DNA of 64,000 bases from Azorhizobium oxalatiphilum (GTDB lineage Bacteria; Pseudomonadota; Alphaproteobacteria; Rhizobiales; Xanthobacteraceae): contig NZ_BMCT01000012.1 of assembly GCF_014635325.1 (NCBI RefSeq), positions 1 to 64,000 of the forward strand. The letters are read 5' to 3'. Positions 19,908-28,756 of this stretch are shown here, in pieces. Within the stretch, counting starts at the first letter, position 1. Each line of letters starts with the position of its first letter. The notes under the pieces are model-generated. The model searched no databases, was not told the DNA's origin, and was given only the letters and a program-made list of their open reading frames with translations. Made by a program: the position numbers and the translations under genes.

Positions 19908-21056
19908 TCAGTTGGTGGAAGGCTTTGTGGACGGCGGGGTACCGGCTGCCGGCTCCGGCGTGGCAGGTGCCGGGCTGCTGGCAGCCGGCGGATTGGCGGC
20001 GGCCGCGGCGGCTTTCGCCTTGGCCTCGGCCTCGATCTCGCGCCAGCGGGCGACGTTACGATTATGCTGGTCCAGCGTCTCGGCGAAGATATGCCCGCCG
20101 GTGCCGTCGGCGACGAAGTAGAGATCCTTGCTCTTCATCGGATTGGCAACGGCGGCAAGCGAAGCCTTGCCGGGATTGCCGATGGGGCCGGGCGGCAGGC
20201 CGTCGATGGCGTAGGTGTTATAGGCGGTGGGCGTGTTGATGTCGGCCCGGCTGATGGGCCGGCCCAGCGAGCCCTTGCCGCCCACGATGCCGTAGATGAT
20301 CGTCGGGTCGGACTGCAGCTTCATCTTGCGCGCCAGCCGGTTCACGAACACGGCGGCCACATGCGGGCGCTCGTCCGCCTTGCCGGTTTCCTTCTCCACG
20401 ATGGAGGCGAGGATCACCAGTTCCTCGGGCGACTTCAGGGGCAGGTCAGGGGCGCGCTTGGCCCAGATATCGGCCACCACCTTCTGCTGGTCGGCGGTCA
20501 TGCGTTTGAGCACCTCCTGCCGGTTCATCCCGCGCACGATGGCGTAGGTCTCCGGCAGCAAGGTGCCTTCCAGCGGCACGCGAATGGTGCCGGTGAGCAT
20601 GTCGTTGTCGTTCAGGCGGTCCACCACCTGCTGGCTGGTGAGACCCTCGGGCAGGGTGATCTGGTGCTGGACCACGCGGCCGGCGGTCATGGTGTCCACC
20701 ACGCTGGCCATGGTCACGCCCGCCTTGAAGGCGTATTCGCCCGCATGCATGGGCTCGCCGCGATGGGTGAGCTGATGGCCGGCCACGAACACCACCCAGT
20801 TGCGGATGACGCCCTCGCGCTCCAGCAGATCGGCGATGTCGCGCAGGCCCGAGCCGCGCGGGATGACGACATTCTTGTCGGAGGCGAGAGGGCCGGGGGT
20901 GCGATAGGCCCATTCGCCGTACCAGCCGGCGAGACCACCGCCAACGGCGAGGAACAGGAGCAACGTGAAGACGGCACTTCCGATCATCACGGCAGGGTGG
21001 TTCGCGCCCCGGCCGCGCCGCTTGGGCTTCGGCTTCTGCTGCTCTGTTTGCGCCAT
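19908..21056 (-). CDS. mltG: Endolytic murein transglycosylase MltG
   Basis: MltG cleaves nascent glycan strands at the inner membrane and sets their length. The 382-residue product has a basic cytoplasmic head (KPKPKRRGRG), one transmembrane helix near residues 23-45 and a LysM-like segment. The YceG domain carries the catalytic glutamate in ASIVEKETG, followed by the family run VNRLARKMKLQSDPTIIYG. The C-terminal tail is Ala/Pro-rich. I chose ATG 21056 with GAGGG about 11 bases upstream over an upstream GTG. Its position after fabF is conserved in alphaproteobacteria. Confidence 0.94.
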   Translation of the reverse strand: MAQTEQQKPKPKRRGRGANHPAVMIGSAVFTLLLFLAVGGGLAGWYGEWAYRTPGPLASDKNVVIPRGSGLRDIADLLEREGVIRNWVVFVAGHQLTHRGEPMHAGEYAFKAGVTMASVVDTMTAGRVVQHQITLPEGLTSQQVVDRLNDNDMLTGTIRVPLEGTLLPETYAIVRGMNRQEVLKRMTADQQKVVADIWAKRAPDLPLKSPEELVILASIVEKETGKADERPHVAAVFVNRLARKMKLQSDPTIIYGIVGGKGSLGRPISRADINTPTAYNTYAIDGLPPGPIGNPGKASLAAVANPMKSKDLYFVADGTGGHIFAETLDQHNRNVARWREIEAEAKAKAAAAAANPPAASSPAPATPEPAAGTPPSTKPSTN

Positions 21057-21218
21057 GCCGGACTTACCCTCGGACGTTGCGCGGGGCGTTCCCGCTGGAC
21101 ACAGTTTCACGGCCGCGGGTGAGACAGAAATGCGAATGTCCGCGCGGCAGTGTGCCAGAGGCTAGCGCGAAATATGGCGACACGGCGTCCCGCACCCGAA
21201 GGGAGGACGCCGTGTGGA

Positions 21219-22481
21219 TCAGGCCGCGTAGCGCTTCAGCACCAGCGAGGCGTTCGTGCCGCCGAACCCGAACGAGTTCGAGAGGGCCACGTCGATCTTG
21301 CGCGGCTTGGGCTTGAGCGGCACGAGGTCGATGGGGGTCTCGATGGACGGATTGTCGAGATTGAGGGTCGGCGGGGCCACCTGGTCGCGGATCGCCAGGA
21401 TGGAGAAGATGGCTTCCACCGCACCGGCCGCGCCGAGCAGATGCCCGATAGCCGACTTGGTAGAGGACATGGAGACGTTCGCCGCGGCATTGCCCAGCAG
21501 GCGCTCCACAGCCCGAAGCTCGATCTCGTCGGCCATGGTCGAGGTGCCATGGGCGTTGATGTAGTCCACCTCGCCGGGGCTGATGCCCGCGCGCTTCAAG
21601 GCGGCGGTCATGCAGCGGAAGGCGCCATCGCCGTCGGGCGTCGGGGCGGTGATGTGGAAAGCGTCGCCGGACATGCCGTAGCCGACCACTTCCGCATAGA
21701 TCTTCGCGCCGCGCGCCTTGGCGTGCTCGAGTTCCTCGAGCACCACCACACCGGCGCCCTCGCCCATGAGGAAGCCGTCGCGGTCCTTGTCATAGGGGCG
21801 CGAGGCGCGGGTGGGCTCGTCATTGAACGCCGTGACCAGCGCCTTGCACGCGGCGAAGCCGGCCAGCGCGAGGCGGTTCACAGGCGATTCGGAGCCGCCG
21901 GCCACCATCACCTCGGCATCGCCGAGGGCAATGAGGCGGGCCGCATCGCCAATGGCGTGCGTGCCGGTGGAGCAGGCCGTGACCACCGCATGGTTCGGGC
22001 CCTTGAGGCCGTGCGCGATGGAGACGTAGCCGCCGGCAAGATTGATGAGACGACCGGGGATGAAGAAGGGCGACACGCGGCGCGGGCCCTTTTCCTTCAG
22101 GGTCAGCGCGGTATCCGCAATGCCTTCGATGCCGCCGATGCCGGAGCCGATGAGGACGCCGGTATTGATCTGGTCATCGTAGCTTTCGGGGTGCCAGTCC
22201 GCGTCGTCGAGGGCCTGCTTGGCAGCCGCCATGGCGAAGACGATGAACTCGTCCACCTTGCGCTGTTCCTTGGGCTCCATCCACTGATCGGGATTGTAGG
22301 TGCCCTCGCTGCCGTCGCCGCGGGGAATGTTCGCCGCAATCTTGCAGGGGAGGTCGGACACGTCGAAATGCTCGACGCGGTTTGCACCGCTTTCGCCGGC
22401 CAGCAACCGCCGCCAGGTCGGCTCGACGCCGCACGCCAGCGGCGTCACCATGCCGAGGCCGGTGACGACAACACGTCTCAT
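21219..22481 (-). CDS. fabF: 3-oxoacyl-ACP synthase II
   Basis: FabF elongates acyl-ACP with malonyl-ACP and is the main condensing enzyme of type II fatty acid synthesis. The 420-residue protein begins MRRVVVTGLGMVTPL. The active-site Cys170 lies in TACSTGTHAIG, with the two histidines in NAHGTST and KSAIGHLLGAAGA, and the C-terminal NSFGFGGTNASL. GGAG a few bases upstream supports the ATG at 22481. It is transcribed with acpP. Confidence 0.97.
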   Translation of the reverse strand: MRRVVVTGLGMVTPLACGVEPTWRRLLAGESGANRVEHFDVSDLPCKIAANIPRGDGSEGTYNPDQWMEPKEQRKVDEFIVFAMAAAKQALDDADWHPESYDDQINTGVLIGSGIGGIEGIADTALTLKEKGPRRVSPFFIPGRLINLAGGYVSIAHGLKGPNHAVVTACSTGTHAIGDAARLIALGDAEVMVAGGSESPVNRLALAGFAACKALVTAFNDEPTRASRPYDKDRDGFLMGEGAGVVVLEELEHAKARGAKIYAEVVGYGMSGDAFHITAPTPDGDGAFRCMTAALKRAGISPGEVDYINAHGTSTMADEIELRAVERLLGNAAANVSMSSTKSAIGHLLGAAGAVEAIFSILAIRDQVAPPTLNLDNPSIETPIDLVPLKPKPRKIDVALSNSFGFGGTNASLVLKRYAA

Positions 22482-22557
22482 GGGGAACTCCGGGACCATC
22501 ATGAAGACGGCCGCAGTACGTACGTGCTGCGGCCGTGCATCAGCTTCGGACAGCCGA

Positions 22558-22794
22558 TCAGGCGGCGTTCTTTTCCAGGAACTTGATGGCGTCGCCCACC
22601 GTCAGGATGGTCTCGGCCGCATCGTCCGGGATCTCGGTGTTGAAGGCCTCCTCGAAGGCCATCACGAGTTCCACGGTGTCGAGGCTGTCGGCGCCGAGAT
22701 CATCGATGAAGCTGGCGTTCTCAGTCACCTTCTCGGGCTCGACGCCGAGATGCTCCGCGACGATCTTCTTCACCCGCTCGGCGATGTCACTCAT
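22558..22794 (-). CDS. acpP: Acyl carrier protein
   Basis: This acidic 78-residue protein carries growing acyl chains on a phosphopantetheine arm. The attachment serine is Ser37 in [12 protein letters not shown]. The interval of about 250 bases between acpP and fabG on the minus strand lacks genes. It probably holds a promoter, so that acpP can be made in excess of the enzymes. It also contains an imperfect hairpin near 22879-22908 (CTGCGTGTGCTT / AAGCACGCAG). Confidence 0.98.
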   Translation of the reverse strand: MSDIAERVKKIVAEHLGVEPEKVTENASFIDDLGADSLDTVELVMAFEEAFNTEIPDDAAETILTVGDAIKFLEKNAA

Positions 22795-23041
22795 TGATGC
22801 ACCCTCGTTATCTGAAATCAGTTGCCGTACGGCGGCTGGAGGACGGCATAATGCCTTTCAGCCGCTCTGCCCAGCCCCCTGCGTGTGCTTCATTCAGCAA
22901 GCACGCAGGCGGTCCGTTCTCTCGTAGATCCAAATCCACCGCTCGGACCAGTTCGAGCGGCAAGTAACACACTTCCCCAGCCTTTGCCAGCAGGGCGGCC
23001 TCGACGGCCGAACCCGTTGAAAACGCCGGGTCGGCGCAGGA

Positions 23042-23779
23042 TCAGATCATCGCCATGCCGCCGTTGACGTGCAAGGTCTGTCCGGTGACATAGCTGCCCG
23101 CGTCGGAGGCCAGATAGACGCAGGCTGCCGCGATATCCTCCGGCGTGCCAAGGCGCCCGGCCGGCACGGACTTGAGGATGGCTTCCCGCTGCTTCTCGTT
23201 GAGCGCGTCCGTCATCGGGGTCGAAATGAAGCCCGGGGCGATGCAGTTCACGGTCACGCCACGGCTCGCCACTTCCTGCGCGAGGGCCTTGGACATGCCG
23301 ATCATGCCGGCTTTCGCTGCGGCATAATTGCCCTGGCCCGCATTGCCGGTCACGCCGACGATGGAGGTGATGGAGATGATGCGGCCGCTGCGGCGGCGCA
23401 TCATGGAGCGCACCGCCGCCCGCGACAGGCGGAAGGCGGAGGTGAGGTTCACGTTGAGAACCTGCTCCCACGCCTCGTCGGTGAGACGCATGAAGATGTT
23501 GTCGCGGGTGATGCCGGCGTTGTTGACGAGAATGTCCACCACACCCATGGCCGCTTCCGCGTCCGGCACCAGCTTCTCGACCTCTTCAGCGACGCCGAGA
23601 TTGCAGGGCAGGACATGCACCCGCTCCTTCAGCTCGGCCGCCAGCGCGTCCAGCGCCTCGCGGCGGGTGCCGGAGATGGCCACCGTCGCGCCCTGGGCAT
23701 GCAGGGCCTTGGCGATGGCGCCGCCGAGGCCGCCCGTGGCGCCGGTGACGAGGGCGGTCTTGCCGCTCAGATCGAACAT
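23042..23779 (-). CDS. fabG: 3-oxoacyl-ACP reductase
   Basis: FabG reduces 3-oxoacyl-ACP with NADPH. The 245-residue SDR has TGATGGLG, the NNAG motif and the catalytic triad (SITSIVG ... NYAAAKAG). It ends with the FabG tail GQTLHVNGGMAMI. It sits between fabD and acpP in the order fabD-fabG-acpP-fabF. Confidence 0.96.
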   Translation of the reverse strand: MFDLSGKTALVTGATGGLGGAIAKALHAQGATVAISGTRREALDALAAELKERVHVLPCNLGVAEEVEKLVPDAEAAMGVVDILVNNAGITRDNIFMRLTDEAWEQVLNVNLTSAFRLSRAAVRSMMRRRSGRIISITSIVGVTGNAGQGNYAAAKAGMIGMSKALAQEVASRGVTVNCIAPGFISTPMTDALNEKQREAILKSVPAGRLGTPEDIAAACVYLASDAGSYVTGQTLHVNGGMAMI

Positions 23780-23853
23780 GGTTTGTCCTTGTGCAGGAAA
23801 GAGAAAGCCGCGCGGAGCACGGATTGGAAACTCAGGCCGCCGGGGCAGCGAAA

Positions 23854-24825
23854 CTACGCCGCCGGGGCGGCCTTGGCGGCGATGAAGGCGGTGACGTCTT
23901 CGGGCGTACCCACGGAAGCGACCTGAAGATCAGCCACCTGAGCATCCTTGGCGATGCGGCGGACGAGGCCGGTGAGCACCTTGCCGGCACCCACTTCCAC
24001 CGTCCTGCGGACGCCAGCGCCAGTCATGTAGACCACCGATTCGCGCCAGCGCACAGTGCCTGTCACCTGCTCCACCAGCAGGCGCACGATTTCCACCGGG
24101 TCGGTGACGGGGGAGGCGCGCACATTGGCGACCACGGGCACGCACGGCGCGTTCACCGCCACGGCGGCCAGCGCGGCTTCCATGGCTTCGGCGGCGGGTT
24201 CCATCAGGCGGCAATGGAAGGGCGCGGAGACCGGCAGCAGGATGGCGCGGGAGGCGCCCTTGGCCTTTGCGATCTCGATGGCGCGCTCCACGGCCTTCAG
24301 ATGACCGGACACCACCACCTGCCCGCCGGCATTGTCGTTGGCGGCCTCGCAGACATCGCCCTGCGCCGCTTCGGCAGCGACCGCGACGGCCTGCTCATAA
24401 TCGAGGCCCAGCAAGGCAGCCATGGCGCCGACACCGGCCGGAACGGCGTCCTGCATGGCCCGGCCGCGAATGCGCAGCAGGCGGGCGGCGTCCGAGATGG
24501 ACAGCGTTCCGGCGGCGGCAAGGGCGGAATATTCGCCCAGCGAATGGCCGGCCACGAAGGCAGCATCTCGGGGGAGATTGAGGCCGGCTTCCGCCTCGAG
24601 CACGCGCAGGGCGGCCAGCGAGGTGGCCATCAGCGCCGGCTGGGCATTGGCGGTGAGGGTCAGGTCTTCGGACGGACCGTCCCACATCAGGCGGCTGAGG
24701 TGCTCGCCCAGGGCCGAATCCACCTCGGCGAAGACTTCGCGCGCGGCCGGAAAGCTATCCGCCAGCGCCTTGCCCATGCCGACGGCCTGGCTGCCCTGGC
24801 CGGGGAAAATAAAGGCTGTGCTCAT
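23854..24825 (-). CDS. fabD: Malonyl-CoA:ACP transacylase
   Basis: FabD loads malonyl groups onto ACP. The 323-residue enzyme begins MSTAFIFPGQGSQAVGMGK, with the active serine in GHSLGEY (Ser95) and a histidine in VSAPFHCRLM. GGGAG upstream supports ATG 24825. The 230 bases between this gene and the kinase gene at 25055 contain no coding features; they should hold the fab promoter. Confidence 0.96.
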   Translation of the reverse strand: MSTAFIFPGQGSQAVGMGKALADSFPAAREVFAEVDSALGEHLSRLMWDGPSEDLTLTANAQPALMATSLAALRVLEAEAGLNLPRDAAFVAGHSLGEYSALAAAGTLSISDAARLLRIRGRAMQDAVPAGVGAMAALLGLDYEQAVAVAAEAAQGDVCEAANDNAGGQVVVSGHLKAVERAIEIAKAKGASRAILLPVSAPFHCRLMEPAAEAMEAALAAVAVNAPCVPVVANVRASPVTDPVEIVRLLVEQVTGTVRWRESVVYMTGAGVRRTVEVGAGKVLTGLVRRIAKDAQVADLQVASVGTPEDVTAFIAAKAAPAA

Positions 24826-25054
24826 GGCGCGCTCCCTGCGGCTCAAATTTGGCGGGGCAAAGACACCGCGACGCCGGGGAAGTCAAGGATGCAGCGCGAA
24901 ACCTTCCCGTCTTTGGGATATCCGGCGCGCCTGTGGAAAAGTATCCGGCCGCTTTTACCTTTACGCTGCAAAGGGATGCGGTCGGATATTCGGATTTTGC
25001 TGTGATGTGCCATGAACATGGCGCAGCCTTTGGAGCGGCCTCCGTCTGGCCGCT

Positions 25055-26833
25055 TCAGTAGCGGGGCAGATCCTGGCCGATCCAGCGGCCCATGCCGTCA
25101 GGGCAGAAGCGCAGCTGGATGGCGGCTTCGCTGCGGGGCGAAGGATAAAGCTCCATGTCCCGGCAGCGCGATGAGGTGCCGTGCAGGCGCCCCCGCAGGA
25201 GGCCGCCGCCCGGCGTCCGGTCCACGATCTCGGCGCCGTCCGGCAACTGGTCCAGCGAACGGGCGAGCAGGTCCGCTGCCCGGCCATCCAGCCAACGCGC
25301 CTGCATGAGCGCGCTCTGCGGTAGGCCGACACGCTGGGCATAGGGCAGGTTTGAATAGGGCGGTCGGGGGGCGCTGGGTGCCATCGGCTGGACCTGTTGC
25401 GCCATGTCCTGTGGGGCAGGGATGGCCGGACGGGGCATGGGCAGGGGGGCGGGGACCATGGCCACCACATCCGGCGGAGATTCGGCAACTGCCGGCGCCT
25501 GCGGCACGGGCGCGGGTGTTGCCGGGGCCGGCGTCTGGGAAGCCGTCGGCGCGGATGATGCGGCGTTTGCTTCGGCCGGCTTGGGGATGGGAACAGGGGC
25601 CGGTTTGGCGGCAGGGGCCTGCGCCGTCTGCACGGGCGATGTGGGGGCAGGCGGCGGCGTGACCGGCTGGCGGAAGATCATCGCCCAGGCGCCGGCCACC
25701 GCCAGCAGCGCCAGCGTGGCGGCGATCAGGTTGAACCGGAACAGTAGGGAACGCGAGCGGCGTTCCGGCACCATGCGCTCGGGAGCAGGCATTTCCTTCG
25801 GGCCGTGGCAGAAGGGGCAGGTGCCGGGGAAATGGTCGTGGCCCGCATCGCAGCGCACGAGGCTCGCATGGGCGGCCGACAGGTCGCGTACCCATTCGGA
25901 CATCTCCGGCCGGTCGCGGCTGCCGAGCGCGGCATCGAACAGGCGGCGCAGCTGGCGCGGCCACGTCACATGCAGCGAGCGTGGGTTGGGCGCGATGCGC
26001 GGATCGGCCGAAAACCCATAGGCATAAGCTTCCGCGCGGATCTTGCCGGCGGTGTCGGTGGGAAGCGGGCTGTCTTCCGGTACGATGCCGGAGAAGGGTG
26101 GCAGCCCCATGTTCAAGAGTTGGAAGGCGATGACGGCGAAGGCGAAGCGGTCCTGCGCCTCGGGATCGCGCATGGCCCGGGGATCCACTCCCTGATATTC
26201 CGGCGCCGTATAGTCCGGCGTGGCGAGCAGGGCCGGATGCACCGTTCCGCTCTCGTCGATGAAGCGCATGCCGTCGCAGTCGATCAAAGCGACGGTGGTA
26301 CTTTCGCGCTCGATCAGGATATTTGCCGGCTTTAGATCCACGCACTGGATGCCGTGGGCATGCAGTGTCTCCAGTGCCTGTGCCAGATGGAAGGCGATCA
26401 GTACCCGGTAGCGGTAGGACGTGTTGACGCCGGCCCGGTTGCTCACATGGGCGTTGATCAGCGCATCAAGCCGGGTCCAGCGGTCCGGCTCCAGATAGGC
26501 CATGGAATAGCCGATGGGATGGCGCATCGCGGACTGCTCCACGATGCAGCTCTGCGGCCAGGTGAAGCGGAACGGGCGACGGGCATCCGTTGGCTGGATG
26601 GCGGATGACAGCGCCACCATATGCGCCACTTTCAGCGCGTGCTCATCCACCTGCTCGGGGTGGTAGATCTTGATGACCCGTTCGGGCTCGCCCGGATGGC
26701 GATAGAGATTGCCGGCAGCGCCGGAGGCCAGCATGGGGCCGAGCGGCGCCAGCGGTTCCGGGGCGGGGGCGCCGGGGCGGATATCCAGATAGACAGCGGC
26801 GAAACTGTCTGAGCGCGCTTCGGGAAGATTCAT
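25055..26833 (-). CDS. Transmembrane serine/threonine protein kinase of a TerY-P-like triad
   Basis: This 592-residue protein has four parts. A divergent kinase domain (about residues 25-320) has a GAAGNLY loop, VIKIY with Lys55, the catalytic loop CVDLKPANIL (Asp166, no HRD histidine), IDCDG in place of DFG, and TAPE. A zinc-ribbon-like cluster follows (C328, C339-PF-C342). One transmembrane helix lies at about 368-388. A Pro/Ala-rich linker and a folded extracytoplasmic end carry Cys557 and Cys577. Its ATG overlaps the PP2C stop by four bases. The VWA-PP2C-kinase order matches the TerY-P/YegL-YegK-YegI triads, which are linked to stress signalling. Substrate and signal are unknown. Confidence 0.82.
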   Translation of the reverse strand: MNLPEARSDSFAAVYLDIRPGAPAPEPLAPLGPMLASGAAGNLYRHPGEPERVIKIYHPEQVDEHALKVAHMVALSSAIQPTDARRPFRFTWPQSCIVEQSAMRHPIGYSMAYLEPDRWTRLDALINAHVSNRAGVNTSYRYRVLIAFHLAQALETLHAHGIQCVDLKPANILIERESTTVALIDCDGMRFIDESGTVHPALLATPDYTAPEYQGVDPRAMRDPEAQDRFAFAVIAFQLLNMGLPPFSGIVPEDSPLPTDTAGKIRAEAYAYGFSADPRIAPNPRSLHVTWPRQLRRLFDAALGSRDRPEMSEWVRDLSAAHASLVRCDAGHDHFPGTCPFCHGPKEMPAPERMVPERRSRSLLFRFNLIAATLALLAVAGAWAMIFRQPVTPPPAPTSPVQTAQAPAAKPAPVPIPKPAEANAASSAPTASQTPAPATPAPVPQAPAVAESPPDVVAMVPAPLPMPRPAIPAPQDMAQQVQPMAPSAPRPPYSNLPYAQRVGLPQSALMQARWLDGRAADLLARSLDQLPDGAEIVDRTPGGGLLRGRLHGTSSRCRDMELYPSPRSEAAIQLRFCPDGMGRWIGQDLPRY

Positions 26834-27654
26834 CTGCGGACCCGCACGGCAAGGAGCGTCTTGTCATCAGCGCTGCGGGCCCGTGCCCGCGCATCCACCA
26901 ATACGCGGGCCAGCGCCAGCCCGCCCGGCTCGTCGCCGGTGAAAATGTCATCAAGGATATATTGGGCAAAAGACGGGCGGACCCCGTCGCCACGCGGGGA
27001 AGCGAAGGCGGTGACGCCGTCGCTCATGAGCAGAACGGCATCGCAGCGGGAAATGGTCGTCACGCGCAGGTGGCGCTGCCAGTCCGGCTCGGAGAAGAAA
27101 TAGGTGATGTTGGCATACTCCCCGTTCTCGGGCGGGGAGACTGCCGTGGAAAGCGGGCCTTCTTCGGTCAGGGTCAAGGCCACGGCAAGGCCGTCGCCGA
27201 TGTGGAACACCAGGCCGCCCTCCGGCGAGAGCGCCAGCAGGACCACGGTTGAGAGATAGTCCGTGAGGTCGTCGGAGGGGCCGTGCAGCAGGCAGTGCTC
27301 ACGGGCGGCGCGGATAGCCCCTCGCACCATCTCCTCCACCCGCTGAGGCGCTTCCAGCGAGATCTCCTCCACCTGATCCTTCAGTTCGTCCACCAGATGG
27401 GCGGCGACCGTGCGGGCACCGAAGATGGCATGAGGCGCACTGCCTGCCCCGTCGCAGACGACGGCGAACAGCCAGCGGTCGGCGCCGCCCATGAGGAAGA
27501 CATCCTCGCAGGGCTCGCCCTCGCGGATGTGCCGGTCTCCTTGCACACTGGCCGCGTGGGCGATGAACAAGGGCGTGACGAGGCTGGCATGGCGGATTTC
27601 GCAGCCGTCCAGCCGGCCGGTAGCGCCGCGGGGTGGGGGAATCTCGTCAGTCAC
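26830..27654 (-). CDS. PP2C-type protein phosphatase of the triad
   Basis: This 274-residue cytoplasmic enzyme has the metal-binding aspartates of the PP2C/PPM family: CEDVF (Asp51), VVCDGAG (Asp68-Gly69), FHIGDG, LMSDGV and the late DDKTLL. It should remove phosphate from Ser/Thr residues placed by the kinase downstream. The start is GTG at 27654, which overlaps the end of the VWA gene by 8 bases; its stop overlaps the kinase start. All three proteins are therefore translationally coupled. YegK of E. coli is the closest named parallel. Confidence 0.86.
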   Translation of the reverse strand: MTDEIPPPRGATGRLDGCEIRHASLVTPLFIAHAASVQGDRHIREGEPCEDVFLMGGADRWLFAVVCDGAGSAPHAIFGARTVAAHLVDELKDQVEEISLEAPQRVEEMVRGAIRAAREHCLLHGPSDDLTDYLSTVVLLALSPEGGLVFHIGDGLAVALTLTEEGPLSTAVSPPENGEYANITYFFSEPDWQRHLRVTTISRCDAVLLMSDGVTAFASPRGDGVRPSFAQYILDDIFTGDEPGGLALARVLVDARARARSADDKTLLAVRVRR

Positions 27655-28363
27655 GGACGATGAACAGGTCGTCCGGGGCGGTCTCCAGAGCGGGGGAGCC
27701 GGAGGCCGGGGCGGCGGGGCCTGTGGCGCGCATGCTGTCGGACAGCCAGCGGAACAGGTCGCGGAAGCGGGTTTCCTCCACTTCGAGTGCGAAGCCGTCG
27801 GGGGTGAGCTGCTTCAGCACCTCGAAATTGGCGTCCGGCCCCACCCCGATGGGCCAGAGCAGGAAAGCATCCCGTTCCTGCGCCGCCCGGCAGCGGGCGG
27901 CGGCGGCCTCCCAATTGTCGGTGGGGGTGCCGTCGGTGAGCACGAACAGCCAGGGCCGGCGGATGTTGATGCCGCGTGCCCGAAGACTCGCTTTCTCCTC
28001 GGCAATGTCCTGCATGGCCATGGCGAGGCCGGAGCCCAGCGGCGTACGGCCGCGACCGATGAGGGTAGGGGGGTGAAAGAGCGGCGCTTCGCACCAGTCG
28101 AGGATGCTCTCCGCCGCCTCGTCGCCGAAGCGGATGATCTTGGTGCGCACGGACACGGCGGCCACGGGATCGGCCATCAGATCGAGATGGAACGCGGCCA
28201 GCGCTGCGTTCAACAGGCCGATCTTGTCGCCGTCATTCATGGAGGCGCTGCCGTCCAGCAGCAGGACGCAGGGTACGCGCTCGGCGAAATTGTCGTCGGG
28301 CGTGTAAATGTCGGGAATTGGGCCCGCGCCAGAGAGGGATGGGGTGTTCGAGGAAACCGGCAC
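27647..28363 (-). CDS. VWA-domain protein, TerY-like, first gene of the triad
   Basis: The 238-residue protein is one von Willebrand A domain with a complete metal-ion-dependent adhesion site: D37-G-S-A-S, Thr106 in RGRTPLGSG, and Asp143 in LTDGTPTDNW. It follows the TerY/YegL pattern (RVPCVLLLDGSASM). I chose GTG at 28363 because GGAGAAG lies 6 bases upstream. A longer frame to 28456 would run into an intergenic palindromic repeat and is unlikely. VWA proteins of this type act as scaffolds for the phosphatase/kinase pair. Confidence 0.84.
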   Translation of the reverse strand: MPVSSNTPSLSGAGPIPDIYTPDDNFAERVPCVLLLDGSASMNDGDKIGLLNAALAAFHLDLMADPVAAVSVRTKIIRFGDEAAESILDWCEAPLFHPPTLIGRGRTPLGSGLAMAMQDIAEEKASLRARGINIRRPWLFVLTDGTPTDNWEAAAARCRAAQERDAFLLWPIGVGPDANFEVLKQLTPDGFALEVEETRFRDLFRWLSDSMRATGPAAPASGSPALETAPDDLFIVRD

Positions 28364-28756
28364 GTCAGACTTCTCCGCAGCCCCCGTGCCGACACCATCA
28401 TGGGTTGGAGGCGGATTCACGGCTCTGATTTCCAATCCGAGCCGATCCGGCTCCACCGGCGAATCGGATCATAAGTGAGGCGCACGGGGCACCTCAACCG
28501 GATCGCCGCTTGAGACGCGCGGATGAGCCATTTTGCTTGTGTTTGGCCGTGAAGCTGTTATATGCGCCGCTTCCGTTGCCCCGGCCGGGGGCTGAACGGA
28601 CGGTTTTCTGTCGGCTCCGCGCATGCGCGAGGCAGATGGAAGATAGAGCCGAAAGGTTCGTCGTCCCGTGTCCCCGCCTTCCGAGCAGATGAGCCTTTCC
28701 TAAAGGTTCGCAAGGGCTTGGCGCCGGGGTGCGGAGAAACGAAAGGCACAAGACAC
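28364..28756. other. Divergent intergenic region, triad / rpsF
   Basis: This interval of about 390 bases lies between the leftward triad and the rightward rpsF operon. It contains one palindromic repeat element (28413-28454). A long GC-rich leader precedes rpsF, with a possible weak promoter around 28535-28565 (TTGTGT, then TATATG after 16 bases). Autoregulation of S6/S18 by such leaders is known in other bacteria, but I could not identify the specific fold. Confidence 0.4.
28413..28454. repeat. Palindromic intergenic repeat, copy 1
   Basis: ATTCACGG at 28415 is followed by an inverted repeat GGCTCTGATT-TCC-AATCCGAGCC (28421-28443, one mismatch) and GATCCGGCTC. The same order of blocks recurs at 42137-42176, so this is a dispersed element. 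Confidence 0.7.

Noticed and set aside
27814-28094. Extra minus-strand frames within the VWA gene
   Set aside because: Arg/Pro-rich alternate-frame shadows of the VWA coding sequence.
28500-28756. S6:S18 autoregulatory leader before rpsF
   Set aside because: The leader is long enough, but I could not find the conserved paired arms and CCG bulge, so no feature was called.
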